64,000 nucleotides of DNA from Anadara kagoshimensis (Eukaryota; Mollusca; Bivalvia; Arcoida; Arcidae). The stretch covers positions 6,408,163 to 6,472,162 of the forward strand of contig CM037866.1 in assembly GCA_021292105.1 (NCBI GenBank), read 5' to 3'. The position numbers and the translations under genes were made by a program. Each line of letters opens with the position of its first letter. Position 1 is the stretch's first letter. This document shows, in pieces, positions 35,363 to 47,617 of the stretch. The notes under the pieces were generated by a model. That model was not told the origin of the DNA and did not search any database. It saw nothing but the letters and a program-made list of their open reading frames with translations.

Positions 35363-35494
35363 TAAGGATTGAATGTCACTTTGAATGCTGTCATCGAGGT
35401 ATGACTGCATCAGCTCACGTTCAAAGTTAACTTTGAACGTGAGCTGATGCAGTCATACCTCGATGACAGCATTTAAAGTGACATTCAATCCTTA
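35363..35494. mobile_element. Loopless palindrome, 66-bp arms
   Basis: The arms meet at 35428/35429 (CAAAGTT|AACTTTG) and are exact complements apart from one mismatch. The ends read TAAGGATTGAATGTCACT and its mirror. Such a structure would extrude as a cruciform, and implies a recent origin or strong constraint on symmetry. Confidence 0.95.
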
Positions 35495-35584
35495 ATTAAA
35501 ATTTTCACATTATCCTAAAAATACATAATATTTAGTTTTTAAACGCGACGATTTCAATTTTCTATTGTCAACGTTCCCTTTCTA

Positions 35585-35760
35585 TGCAGGTTTTGGTTCA
35601 GGATCATTATTCTAAAGACTTATTGATATAGCAAACCAAAACTATCAAAACCATCAAAAGGTTTATGTCATCACAATATAATTGATAAGTATAATGTCCA
35701 AAATCACACTGAATCTATAGTTTCATGTTCTTTTCATCTGCAATTTTGATTATTCACCTG
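35585..35760 (+). mobile_element. Retroelement fragment (copy M)
   Basis: GTCATCACAATATAATTGATAAGTATAATGT and ATAGTTTCATGTTC...CAATTTTGATTA match the RT C terminus and 3' UTR, with deletions. Confidence 0.55.
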
Positions 35761-36224
35761 CTTAATTTTACTTGTTTTTATTAACCTTGGATTTATTACA
35801 CATGAATAAAAACATTTTTTATTATAAATTTTGATAAAATCTTAAAATTTTCGTTGTTTGTACTTGTGTGTCATACTTGTTTTTGATAAATATTATTGAA
35901 AAAATTGCATCCAGTGTTGCATTTGAGAAAACGATTAGTGTTCCATGATATATCTTTATATTATATATATGAGATTGGTCGAGATGTGATTTACTGAAAT
36001 CCTAATAGGTCCAGATTAAGAGAAAACTGTTTAATTTTCCAGGTAAAACAATTTCGATCATATCCGACTGTTAATATTAATATATTAGGTCTTTCTACAT
36101 CCATCTTAAGGAGAAGACAGTGACTTCCCTTACTTGTATTGGATCCCTAAAATTGTACAAAAATCTCTACAAGAAACAATATAAACAGTTTTCTCTAAAT
36201 GGTACATGTTGTATTATCCATAAG

Positions 36225-36340
36225 CATGTATATTGGTTTTCAAACGTTCTAACATCTTATCGCATGTAAAAATATAAACACTTTATTAATATTTCAACAC
36301 TTTACATGGCTATCTTCAATTTAAATTGCAAGAACATCTA
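36225..36340 (+). mobile_element. RT N-terminal relic
   Basis: The translation SNVLTSYRM*KYKHFINISTLYMAI resembles the LASYTLSHVKSIKTFDLSTLYTTI segment of 28255-28575. Heavily decayed. Confidence 0.4.
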
Positions 36341-37188
36341 AAAAAATCATTGAATGCCTTTTCACTACCGTAGCCTTACAAGCCGTGTTCTATCACATCC
36401 TTCCATATTCTATCATAACCTGTCCGCTAGCCTTGGCTTGTGTATCTAAGGTGCATAGTCAAACTTCAAGTCGAATTTGTGCGTCGGTGTGTGGTATGTA
36501 TTGGTAACAAAAATCGATAACTTACAAACTGACGTTTGTTCCCTTCAATAACCAATTCTGAAAAGTAATACAAAAAATGTGGAAATATTTTCATTTAAAA
36601 TATATATTAAAACAAATCAGAAAAAGTCTGTACTTGGCGACAGTCGAGGCAAACGAAAACAAAAAACTTTACAATTGTAGAACACAACCACGCCAGAATA
36701 GGAGAAAACAACACATTCTTAACACACAAATAACGAAATTCCAAATTGCCAAGGAACACAATAAAATTGTTGTTATAGAACTATTACAATGCTGCAAATA
36801 ATACTATGCTTTCAAAACAAGTAAAAACAAGTAAAAAGGAACATTTTATGATTTAAAATATGCATTTTTAAACCAAAAAATGAACAACTAGACCGTAGTT
36901 TCACAGTGTTATAACAACCATTAAGAGATAGATAATATGTCTTGTCACCCTTCAAAGAAATTTTTCGCATAACGATTGGTTAACTTGCCGGGGTACATAG
37001 AACTATGTTCGGATATCTGCCGGGGTACATGAATGCACGCGACGTGTAGCGGTCAAAGGGAAGTAACTCGTACATATCTGATGCCTAGTTACGGTAAACA
37101 AACATGGCGACAACGTACGTAAGACACACAAAATAAAAAATGAAAGTTAAAAAGATCTACCTGGTAACACTTTGAAAGGTGACAATAA

Positions 37189-37327
37189 CGTTACACAGGG
37201 CTTTTGTAGGTTACACGGCCCCACATACCCCGTCAAAGATAAATGTACCTTTTGCCTGTGGCTCAGGGTACATAAATCTCTGACGGGGTACATGGGGCCG
37301 TGTAACCTGCCAAAGCCCTGTATAACT
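37189..37327. repeat. Hairpin in duplication copy 1
   Basis: GTTACACAGGGCTTTTGTAG...CCCCGTCAAAGAT is mirrored by ATCTCTGACGGGG...TGCCAAAGCCCTGTATAAC. The equivalent in copy 2 is 39431-39567. Confidence 0.85.
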
Positions 37328-37533
37328 CATAGTACAGTGCACCGTACAGAATATTATGTTCAAAGGAAGCTAGAAGAGTGATACAAAATACAGATATAAT
37401 CTCATTAAATAAGGAATGTTATGTTTTGTATTATCGCTAATGGTGTCATTAATATTCAAGTAAAGGACTGTAGTACACGGATTGAAATTAAAAATTCTAA
37501 AGCATTAAAGTTTTCTTTTTTACAATTTTACTG

Positions 37534-37695
37534 ATGTTGATATTATTACAAGATTGTCATCAAATAGAAGATGATAGTTACATTAAGAAACCCAAGACTA
37601 CCGATCACAAAACCTTAGACGAGTTTATAGTGATGGTTTTTCACATGCCCAGTTTCGAAGGTGTTGAAATTGATTTAAAATCTTTTATAGTGTAA
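37534..37695 (+). CDS. Small unexplained open frame, 53 codons
   Basis: From ATG to TAA it encodes a polar peptide containing DDSYIKKPKTTDHKTLDEF and FEGVEIDLKSF. Its counterpart in duplication copy 2 (about 39865-39985) has a stop after DDT and a later frameshift, so it is not maintained in both copies. Probably chance, noted because its composition is protein-like. Confidence 0.15.
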   Translation: MLILLQDCHQIEDDSYIKKPKTTDHKTLDEFIVMVFHMPSFEGVEIDLKSFIV

Positions 37696-37968
37696 ATAAA
37701 TATTTTTAATAGTTCACAAAAGCATCTAAATTAGCCCGCTAAAACATGCATTTTATAAACTCCAATATTGTGATTAAATTTTACATAATTTTAAAATTTA
37801 TTATTTATCGTACAGTTATCATTCAATGATTATGCCGCCGCGCTCTAGTTTAATCTTCGTAAATGTTTTCATGATGTTTATTTTCATGAGTAATCTACTT
37901 TCACTATTTAAGCAGACCGCATTTATTCATCTAAAAATATATAAACATCAATTTATGTGTGGGAGATT

Positions 37969-38051
37969 TTATATCGCCTGTATTATCCTACCATCGGTTG
38001 GTGCGTCTCCATTACATTCGTTTTCAACATCCGTTTCGTCCCTCCGATTTC
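37969..38051 (-). CDS. Second tail exon (B) of gene 2, possible alternative terminal exon
   Basis: Minus-strand exon after TTGTATATTTCAG, same length (83 nt), same entry phase (1) and same stop position as tail exon A at 40387-40305. Encodes NRRDETDVENECNGDAPTDG then RIIQAI. Tail A reads NRRDKTNFENKCNGELLTYG then RLIPVI. Many substitutions but no indel or stop in 26 codons suggests that at least one period of selection kept the frame. The membrane exon could splice to either tail. No complete membrane exon lies between, only the truncated piece at 39060-39113. A conserved AATAAA (37803-37798 on minus) follows. Confidence 0.5.
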
Positions 38052-39059
38052 CTGAAATATACAAATAATATTGTCATCCATAAATTATATTACATGTTTA
38101 AAATTGGTCATATCATTCAAGACTCTTTTCAAGAATTTTTTCATAAAATCAAATTGTTGCAAAAATGATTCCATTAAAACTAAATATTTTTTGGGAGGAA
38201 ACAGTGTTCATAAAAAACAAACATTCCAACCATTTTGAGCTTTGTTCCAAACATAAGTAACATAAAGAACAAAATGTATATTACAAAATACTGCAAAACA
38301 TTTTATGTTATAAGTATAGTTTAAAATGATGATAATGATTAAGATTTAAATCTTTGTCAAATATAAATTTGTATAGTTTCTTATTGATGTCAGTGCATAA
38401 AATTGTGGGTTTTTTTTGTCTTCTTGTCAACCCACACTGTTTAAAATGCCTAATATTATTTCAATGCCTCATTATTTTATAAGTGTAGTGTGGTTTATTT
38501 TTTATATATATTTATCAAAGGTAACAAAATATGTTAGAATATATGTATGCCTTCAATTAAAAGTGCATTTGATTCAATTGTAACTGGTAGAATTCTGTTA
38601 ATTCACTGTCAAAGAAACAACATTCACGTGAAAGGGAAGAGCACCAACAGTCCTATCCCAACACGTCTGTTTATCAAATGTACGAAATTGTCGAAGTATT
38701 TGTTTCAAATTATTAAATTTGAATAGGAAAGACTTAATGTTATTTCAATACTTAATAATGCTTTATATTTCACTTTCTTTGAAACCCCATTGTAAGAATA
38801 TTTGGAGTAAAAACAACACTAGTGGAAATTGTAAAAAAAGTATGATTACCCCATTAAACCGTGTCAAAATTATTTACTTCTGACAAGTGACTTTAGAGTA
38901 TTTTTAAGTCATGACGACAACAAAGTACCATCTTAATTCTAACAAAAGGATTTGTTTTAAAAATTACATTAACAAAAAACTAAATTATTTTTTAAGGTTG
39001 ACAACCTATCTTTAAGGATAAGTACTTTCATTTTTCGTGTCATGTGTATTTTATTTTTT

Positions 39060-39113
39060 AAAACTAGTATGAGAATTGATTATACTTCTTATCTTCCTTC
39101 GTCTGATCAGGCA
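39060..39113 (-). pseudogene. Truncated copy of the gene 2 membrane exon
   Basis: Minus-strand sequence reads CLIRRRKIRSIINSHTS, matching CLIRQRRIKSIITSHTS at the 3' end of the gene 2 membrane exon. The upstream part with the membrane helix is missing because the duplication breakpoint falls here. Confidence 0.75.
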
Positions 39114-39430
39114 TAGTACGAACAAACAACAACTAGACCGTAGTTTTACAGTGTTAAAACAGCGATTACGAGACAATATGTCTTGTCACCCTTCACAGAA
39201 ATTTTTCCGCAAAGAAATTGGTTAACTCTCCGGGTTACATAGAACTATGTTCGGATATCTGCCGGGGTACATGAATGCACGCGACGTGTAGCGGTAAAAG
39301 GGAAGTTACTCATACATATCTGACGTCTAGGTACGGTAAACATACATTGCGACAACGTACGCAAGTCAAACAAATACAAAATTGAAGTTAAAAAGAACCA
39401 CTTGGTATCAATTTGAAGGGTGACAAAAAC

Positions 39431-39567
39431 GTTACACAGGGCTTTGGCAGGTTACACGGCCCCATGTACCCCGTCAAAGATGAATGTATCCTTTGCCTGT
39501 GACTCAGGGTATATAAATGTATGGCGGGGTACATGGGACCGTGTAACCTGCCAAAGCCCTGTATAAC
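39431..39567. repeat. Hairpin in duplication copy 2
   Basis: Counterpart of 37189-37327, with better-preserved arm pairing near the ends (GGGCTTTGGCAGGTTACAC / GTGTAACCTGCCAAAGCCC). Confidence 0.85.
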
Positions 39568-40097
39568 TTAAATTATAGTGTACTGTACAGAATACTATGT
39601 TTTAAGGAAGCCAGAAGAGTGATCTAAAATACAGATATAATCTCATTAAATTAGGAATGTTATGTGTTTTATTATCGCTAGTGGTGTCATCAATATTCAA
39701 GTAAGGGACTGTAGTCCACGGATTGGAATTAAAAATTCCAAATATATCTAAAATGTTTTTATGATTAAAATATAATGACCATATTTAAAGTTTAATTACT
39801 TACTTACAGAAGCATTAAGTTTTTCTTTTTTTTTAAATTTTACTGATTTTAAGATTTTCATCAAATAGAAGATGATACTTAAATTAAGAGACCCAAGACT
39901 ACCGATCACAAAACCTTAGACGAGTTTATAGAGTGGGTTTTTCACATTCCCAATTCAGAGGAGTTGAAATTGATATGAAATATATTACATTGTAAATATA
40001 TAGTTTTAATAGTTTACCAAACCATCTAAATAAGTCCGCTGAATTGTGCATTTAATTACCTTCAATATTGTGATTAAAGTTTACATTACTGAAAAAT

Positions 40098-40103
40098 TTA
40101 TTA
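40098..40103 (-). promoter_or_regulatory. Conserved poly(A) signal after tail exon A
   Basis: AATAAA on the minus strand about 200 nt after the stop codon. The same hexamer is kept at the homologous position (37803-37798) in the other duplication copy. Confidence 0.45.
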
Positions 40104-40225
40104 TTCATCGTCCAATTATCATTCAGTGATTATGCCACGCTCTAGTTCAATCTTCCTAAATGTTTTTATGATGTTTATTTTTATGAGTGATCTTCTTTGA
40201 CTATATGAGCAGCCTGCATTTATGA

Positions 40226-40228
<3 letters not shown>

Positions 40229-40284
<56 letters not shown>

Positions 40285-40285
40285 C
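40229..40285. repeat. (TA)n microsatellite in the 3' UTR of gene 2
   Basis: Long TA run present here but not at the homologous place in duplication copy 1. Confidence 0.95.
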
Positions 40286-40304
40286 AATTTATGTGTGGCA
40301 AATT

Positions 40305-43300
40305 TTATATCACGGGTATCAGCCTACCATAGGTTAATAATTCTCCATTACATTTGTTTTCAAAATTCGTTTTGTCCCTCCGGTTTCCTGAAATATACAA
40401 ATAAAAAGATTGTAAAAATACTGTCATCCATAAAATATATTGCATGTTTAAAAATGGTCATATCATTCAAGAGTTTTAATTGTTTCACAAAATCAAATTG
40501 TTGAAAAAAATGTGCCCGTTTTATGAGTAAGTTTGAAATGATGATGATGATTAAAATATAAATCTTTGCCAAATAAAATTTTATTTAGTTATTTATTAAT
40601 GGCAGTGTATGAAATAGTTTGGTTTATGTCTTTATATATTTATCAAAGGTAACAAAGTCTGTTGAAAATATGTATGCTTTGAATTAAAAACCACAAACTG
40701 GTAAAATTGTGTTAATTCACTGTCAAAGAAACAACATCCACGTTATAAGGAAGAGCACGAAAAGACCTATCCAAACACAATTTCAAAGTATTTATTTCAA
40801 ATTGTTAATTTTAAATAGGAATGACATAAAAACGGTCTAAAAATGACACTTAATAATGCTTTCTTTGAAACCCTATTCTAAGATTATTTGGAGTATACAA
40901 CACTAGTTGAACTATTAAACTGTGTCAAAATTATTTACTTATGACAGGTGACTTAAGAGTATAATCAAGTTATAACTGCAAAAAGTACAATCGTAATACT
41001 AACATTTTTTTTAAATTATGCATGTTCCCACTACATGGACTTTGTACAAAGAAGTAGGCTGCCTAGGCTTAACAAGGCCCTCAAAAAGTTTAATGGCCGT
41101 CATCACAGTATTGTTGATAACTTTGACGTCTCTGTGTCCAGGATTGCTCTGGATATATTTGACGTCCCATAGTTCCATGTTCCTTTCACACAATTTTGAT
41201 TTCACACGTGGCCGATGTAGCTAGCTAAACAGGAGGTGCTTACCCTTCCGGAGCACCCGGCCTCACTTCCCCTGGTGGAAGTTCACGTGTCTTACCTAAC
41301 TTGTCAGTTCCAAAGTGTTTACTTTGCTTCTGGATTGTGATTCGGACATAAATTAGTTAGTTAGTTTTTGATTAACAAAAAAAAATTATCGTTTTTTAAG
41401 GTTGACAAACTATCTTTTTTCGATGAGTACTTTGATTTTTCTTGTCATGTATATTTTATTTTTTTATAAACTAGTATGAGAAGTGATTATACTTTTTATC
41501 CTTCTTTGTCTGATCAGGCAAAATATCCATCTACCAATACACATAGACAGTATCAATAAAATTAGAGGCACAATTATAATGATAATTAATGTAGTGTCTG
41601 GTTTATCTACTGTAGCTTCGAATAATGTTGTTTTCTCTGTATTTCTGAAAAAAGAAACATCGATTGAACTTCATACGTGCAACATAATGTACAAGAGATA
41701 AATTAGAAACTTGTTATAAATTGTCCGATGTCTTAAATTGTAAATAATTAGATTTGGCAAACATGATTTACGACCCGGCAGTGTCTCTAAATAATATTTT
41801 CAATGTTCAAATGTAATTCTTACATGACCTGCGTTTTCCTTCATATGAAACATGAAAAGAGCTAGTTGTGGTATAACAAACGATATACCCATCGCTGTTC
41901 CGATTTAATTAGCTTAAATTATGACGTCATGTAATGTTCCGCGAACAATGGATGTGACGTAATTTTTATTCATAAAATCATTTATTTCAATGGAAGAAAA
42001 ATCAACAGCCGCATTGTTTCAATGAACCTTTTTGCAAATAGATAGTATAATGTATTTCCGAAGAAAGAGTTCGCAATGTTTATTTGAATTTGTTTTATTA
42101 TAGTCATGTTAGAACTGATATGATCAACATTTACCACGGGTAAATGTTGACATGCGGCGAATATATCACTCAGTGGCAAAACAACCCCGTAATATATTCT
42201 TCCGCATGTGAACTCCGGCCCGTGTATTTTTTGACGATATACCACGGGTAAATGTTGATTATTTCTCAAATATATGTATAGGAATGATCAAATTATATTC
42301 TTAAAATATTTAAAAATTGTAAAACAAATTACAGGTATAAAATATTAATAATAAATGCTTTGATTTAAAAATCGCCACATCTTTCTCGTCTTATAATTCT
42401 ATTATTATGAGTGATAAATATTATTACAACACGGTCGACATTGACAGAGTTCAAGGGGAAAAAAAATTCTCATGCTGATTAGATATGAAATTGTCCTGAC
42501 CCAAACTTGACTATATTATTCCAACACGAAAGCTGCAACGCTGAATTAAATAAACTAGTGATAAATCAAACATTACCTAATTTTGCAGCACTTGACGGCC
42601 GTTTTGGAATAAAAGTATTAAATTAATAAAATAATAATTTGAATTATTTATATAAATCGCAAATTATCTGTTTATTTTATACTACATACACACTAGGGAA
42701 GGTGTAACCATAGTCATCAATGTATATGAACTTGCAATTACGGGATGAACACCGTTGATTCAACAAGCAGCAAGAATATTTCCCTGTATCGTTCTTAAAT
42801 AGACATCGGTTGTTGTCAATTTTTCTTCCTGTGGGATCCTGAAACATTTATAAGAATATATTTACAATTCATATCAAATTCTGTGTAATAAACTATTTGA
42901 TGAGTGATTCGGTCTATCACAGAAAAGACCGAAAGCGCCACGTATGACCTTTCGTTTTCTGACGTCATAGTTTTGTATCACCAGTAATGTATGAATATAT
43001 AGGTAACATGACTACTTTTATAAACACAAAGAATCCGATTATTACTAATGCACTGTCATCCAGTTCTTTCCAGTCAGAATTTCTTACCAATTCAACTTTT
43101 AATATTGTAGTGTCAATATTAAAATGAATTGTAATGACACAGAAATTGTTTTTGGTGTTGTCGTTTTTTTTGTTGTGTTTTATTTTTTCTTTTTTTTTTT
43201 TTTTTTTCTTTTTTTGACAACTGGTGGGCGGAGTACCCAGTTTAATTCTAATAAAATCCGTTGGGTATTAAAAAGAAATTTTCACGAAAAAACATGAATG

Positions 43301-46300
43301 AATTATTCACATTTCAAAACTTTGTAAGTTGTAAGCGTCCGATTGTAATTATAAGCACTAAACTTTGTTTGAAATCGGTCTATGATGGTTTAGATCGAAT
43401 AGTTCTCGCGCTAATTTGTCATAAACGGTTTCGCGGTTTAATGCTTAATTAGACTGAGTTAGCAATTGTCACATTGATTAGTGCATTAGTATTTCATTTT
43501 TACTACGATAACTTTACACAACGAAGCAAGCTGCTTAAAATTGATTGTTGAATCAGGGATATTACAAGACAAGGCTAACTAATGCCCTCAAAATGTATCA
43601 TGGTTGTCATCACAATATTGTTCATAAGTGTGTTGTCCATAATACCGTAGATACATTTGACGCCCCATGGTTCCGTGTTCCTTACATTCGAAACTAGAGA
43701 TATAACACATTGCGTAGGTGTAGCTAGCTAAATAGAAGGTTCTTACCCTTCCAAAACGTGTATTGCCGATATTAATATTCAAACGCAGCGATGTCAAAAG
43801 TCTGAAACTGGAAGATATAGGGAATATGCAAGGCTGATAAAAATATTTAACTATGAATGAAATTAAATGATTGATTCTTCTATTCTTTATTAGTTGAACT
43901 CAAACTTTTAAATAAATTATGCAGATTATTCTATATTATTGGACTTACCAGTAAAGCTACCTGATACTTTGATGAACATTTCAGAGTCTTGCAATCGTAA
44001 GTATCTAAGGAAAGAGTTATGTCAGGATCTGCGAAATTAAATAATAATATAATAAAATGAAAACATGTTCTGGGCAATATCTAAAATAACAACATAATAC
44101 AAATCTCTAAAGCTTATACAGAGGGTAAAGGATATTTAAAACCTAGAGACACATTTTAATAGTGCAAAGCAAGAGATATGCATAATGCACTGATATTTAC
44201 AACTATTCAGCATTCATTTCAAAAATACTAAATAGCATCAACAATATTGCACGCGAATAATAAGAAGTTCCCATCCCAAAGAATCGTTAATGACCTACAT
44301 AACTGCACATATCGCATATTTCATACGAACCAAATAAAAATCTGTAATTATGTTTTTGTATTTTTTTAATTTTTTTTTATGTTAAGACTACCTTCTAAAT
44401 AGTACTGTGTTCTGCCGCTATCGTGTTTAATATATATATTTCTTGAGCTATAAGTTTGCTTATGAATTATGCCAATAAATATTATTATAATATTATTATA
44501 AAATAAATTACATTTGAAGTAACTTGCCTATGACAGATATTATTTTTTCTATAATAAGTTCACGCTCACTAATTTTTCCGATTGTGCAGGTGTAGGTACC
44601 ATTTCTTTCCTTTGTGACATTAAAGATAGTCATCTCAATGTGCAAAGATTCTGTAATGGTGACTTCAACTTGACTCTTGAATTCATCCTCAATTGTAAAA
44701 TGAGTTAGCGGTGCTATGGTTACAATTAGTTCACGTCCATGTTTTATGTATGCGTAGTCCATCTTGGAATGTTTTGATATATCCCATCGCAGAACCACAT
44801 TTTCATGTAAACAACCAATTTCGCCATGAACATTACCTGAAAACAAAATCAAAATGCGAAATGTTGAATCTACGCATTCTATATAGTATTACCTTAAAAT
44901 AATAAATAAATAAAAATAAAAAAGAAATACATTTTAAAAAAACTCTGTACATTACATAAAGCGTAAAGCTGTTTATATGGTTTTGTTTCGATCTTTTTTC
45001 TATATTAAATTTTATATGGCTGGATATAGGGCGTACGGCCAAAACAAGGATTAACAAAATTAAAGGGTCTACCCATAAGTACATCGATATATTAAATAGC
45101 CTGGTTAATAATTAATAACAACAGCGCCCTCAATAAACTTAGTCCAGCTGTAGTCAAAGAAAAAATGATGCCCAGCTATGGACATATATGTACATGGATA
45201 AGAAACCCAAGAACGAAAAGATAAAACCAACTCTTCAAAGCTTCAAATTTACGGAAAGATATTAAGTTAGGATCATTTAGCTGTGACACGCTTTTAAGAA
45301 AGATTATGAAGAGAAATAAACTCCTCATCCAGTGTTCCGCATATGCATCCGATTTTGGAGACAAAATATTGCAGTTTTTAAAATAACAGATTATGATTCC
45401 GATCATTTAGAGGGTATTTCCTTTGAAAGCGAACTACAGAAAACATCAACAACCGGACGATTTGTGAAAAGTGGATAAAGTAATCAAGCGACGTACACGC
45501 AGTATTCATTTCATGTTTAACCGCAGTATGATGTATTCGGTTTCTGAAAAATGGACCGGTGGGGTGGCGACCTCTGCAATTCACAACTACCAGACTCTTC
45601 AAGTTCTTCAGTTATTTGATTTATTTCTTATTGTTGCTTGCTTAGCCACTATCTGAGCCTCTATCAGATCTTAGATATCGTCTTAGCGGCAATAGACAAT
45701 ATTCTTAATCAGTTAGAGATGCGTTTGCCCTATCTTCGAATAACACATTAGGTGTTTTTGAAGTAACCTCAGAAACTTTAGAAACATTGAATGAACTTGC
45801 AATGGAATAATCCTCATGTTTGTCAAAGTGGAGTTAGAAATTAATCAATTGTCGGCTAGAAATAAGAAATAAAATGTTAATGTTTGTTTTGTGTCCTTCG
45901 TTTTTCATGTTTTCCATATTGTTCGATATAAGTGTATCCGCAATTTGTGATGAAATTAATATGTTTTTGCTCTGTTTCAATGCAATAATTCCATCATATG
46001 TTAATTGGTATTTAATTGATGAGTGTCAATAATTGCCAGGTGCTTTGGAAAGGTTGCCGAGAGCAGTTGGTGCAATTGATGACACCTCAACTGAAATCCA
46101 TAGACCACAAGTAATGCCACAGGCTCTGTTTTATTTTGTATACATATATTTTCAACCTAACTTGTCATTTTCAAAGATTTTACTTCTAGATTGTGCTTTG
46201 GATATGATTTAATATGTTTGTTTTTGATTTGGTAGGCGAAGTGATTTTATAAACAGTTATATAGTAATAAGTACTTAGATTACAATACTTGACTTGATTT

Positions 46301-47570
46301 TACAATCGTTTACTTTTGATGTTAATATATCAAATATTGGCGGTCATCTTGGATAATGGCGGCAATTTTACAAGATAGATGATTTATAGGGCTTTAATGT
46401 CATTCTGGAAAAGTTTCTAACATTATTTTCTCAAAATAAAGTAAAATTGCTATTCAATAACGATTAAGATATATGCAAGGTGTTATTCTACCAACATAGG
46501 CAGCCATATTGGATTTTGACAGCCATTTTTATCTTTTGTGTGGTCACCGTTAAATTTGTATTCAATGACTATTAAACTACTATCATACAAAATCTCACGC
46601 TTGTATCACAATTTGAAAAAAATGGCCCGAAAAAAAGTTTTATCTGCCGCACTAGCTGCTCTAATCGACTAACATGGAAGTGTTTAACCAAGTTTATTTA
46701 AAAATAGACATTGGAATTTGAAAATTTCCGATCGATATTCAGAAAATTTAGTGATTCGCTTCAAGATTTCACTTCAAAAACTTTCTCGAAAAATCGTACT
46801 ATCTATGGGGCGCCGTTTTACTATTTATTCACTGTTTAGTGATATCAATAATTCGATTTTTAGATAACCATAATTCGATTTTTTGATATCCATAAATCGA
46901 TTTATTGATATCACTAATTTGTCCTTATTTTAAGATATCCATAAATCGAGTTTGTGATATCAATAATTCATTTATTGATGTCCATATATCGAATTATTGA
47001 TATCACAAACTCGATTTATGGATATCTAAAAATAAGGACAAATTAGTGATATCAATAAATCGATTGATGGATATCAAACAATATTTGCAATATTCTTGAA
47101 AATAACGAATTTTCCCCATTATGACGCTGCGGAGAGGGAGAAATTATTTAAGTTTTTTCCGATTTATTGATATCCATAAATCGTCCTTATTTTTGAATAT
47201 CAATAAGTCGAATTAGTGATATCCATAATTCGATTTATTGATATCAATAAATAAATTAGTGATATCAATAAATTGAATTAGTGATATCCATAAATGCAAA
47301 TGAATTATTGATATCCATAAAACGAATTATAGATATCACTAATTCGATATATTGATATCCAAATATCGAATTATAGAAATCAATAAATTGAATTATTGGT
47401 ATCCATAAATGATTTATGGATATCACTAAATAGTGAATAAATAGTAAAACGGCGCCCCATAGCTATCTTCTTTAACCAACACCTGAGCATGTTATGTTCA
47501 TGATTATGTAATCTCTTAGGCCATGTTGAATGTTCACAGTCAGCAGTACCTGTGTGTATTAATTGATTTT

Positions 47571-47617
<47 letters not shown>

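Larger units (their letters stand above)
36883..39113. repeat. Tandem segmental duplication of the gene 2 3' end, copy 1
   Basis: Collinear with 39129-41520 from AACAACTAGACCGTAG to TCTGATCAGGCA, with shared blocks throughout (TCGGATATCTGCCGGGGTAC, GACTACCGATCACAAAACC, GGTTTCCTGAAATATACAAA type, CACTGTCAAAGAAACAACAT). The right breakpoint falls inside the gene 2 membrane exon, so copy 1 ends in a truncated exon piece. It contains a tail exon (37969-38051) and a hairpin (37189-37327). Confidence 0.9.
39129..41520. repeat. Tandem segmental duplication, copy 2
   Basis: See 36883-39113. This copy is attached to the intact gene 2, contains tail exon A, and differs by a (TA)n tract (40229-40285) and an inserted retroelement 3' end (41024-41388). 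Internal small deletions also distinguish the two. Confidence 0.9.

Noticed and set aside
41010-41390. Repeated first exon/promoter of the receptor family, since the repeat ends GACAT...GGTATGTTTG like a donor
   Set aside because: It carries RT C-terminal codons upstream, inserts as a unit in one duplication arm, and occurs in both orientations away from genes, so it is a retroelement 3' end.
41982-42269. 95-codon minus-strand frame with repeated QHLPVV
   Set aside because: Produced by the repeated palindrome CAACATTTACCACGGGTAAATG within intron 4 of gene 2.
45176-45656. Overlapping frames on both strands in intron 1 of gene 2
   Set aside because: No motif, no conserved splice context, and mutual overlap; treated as chance frames.
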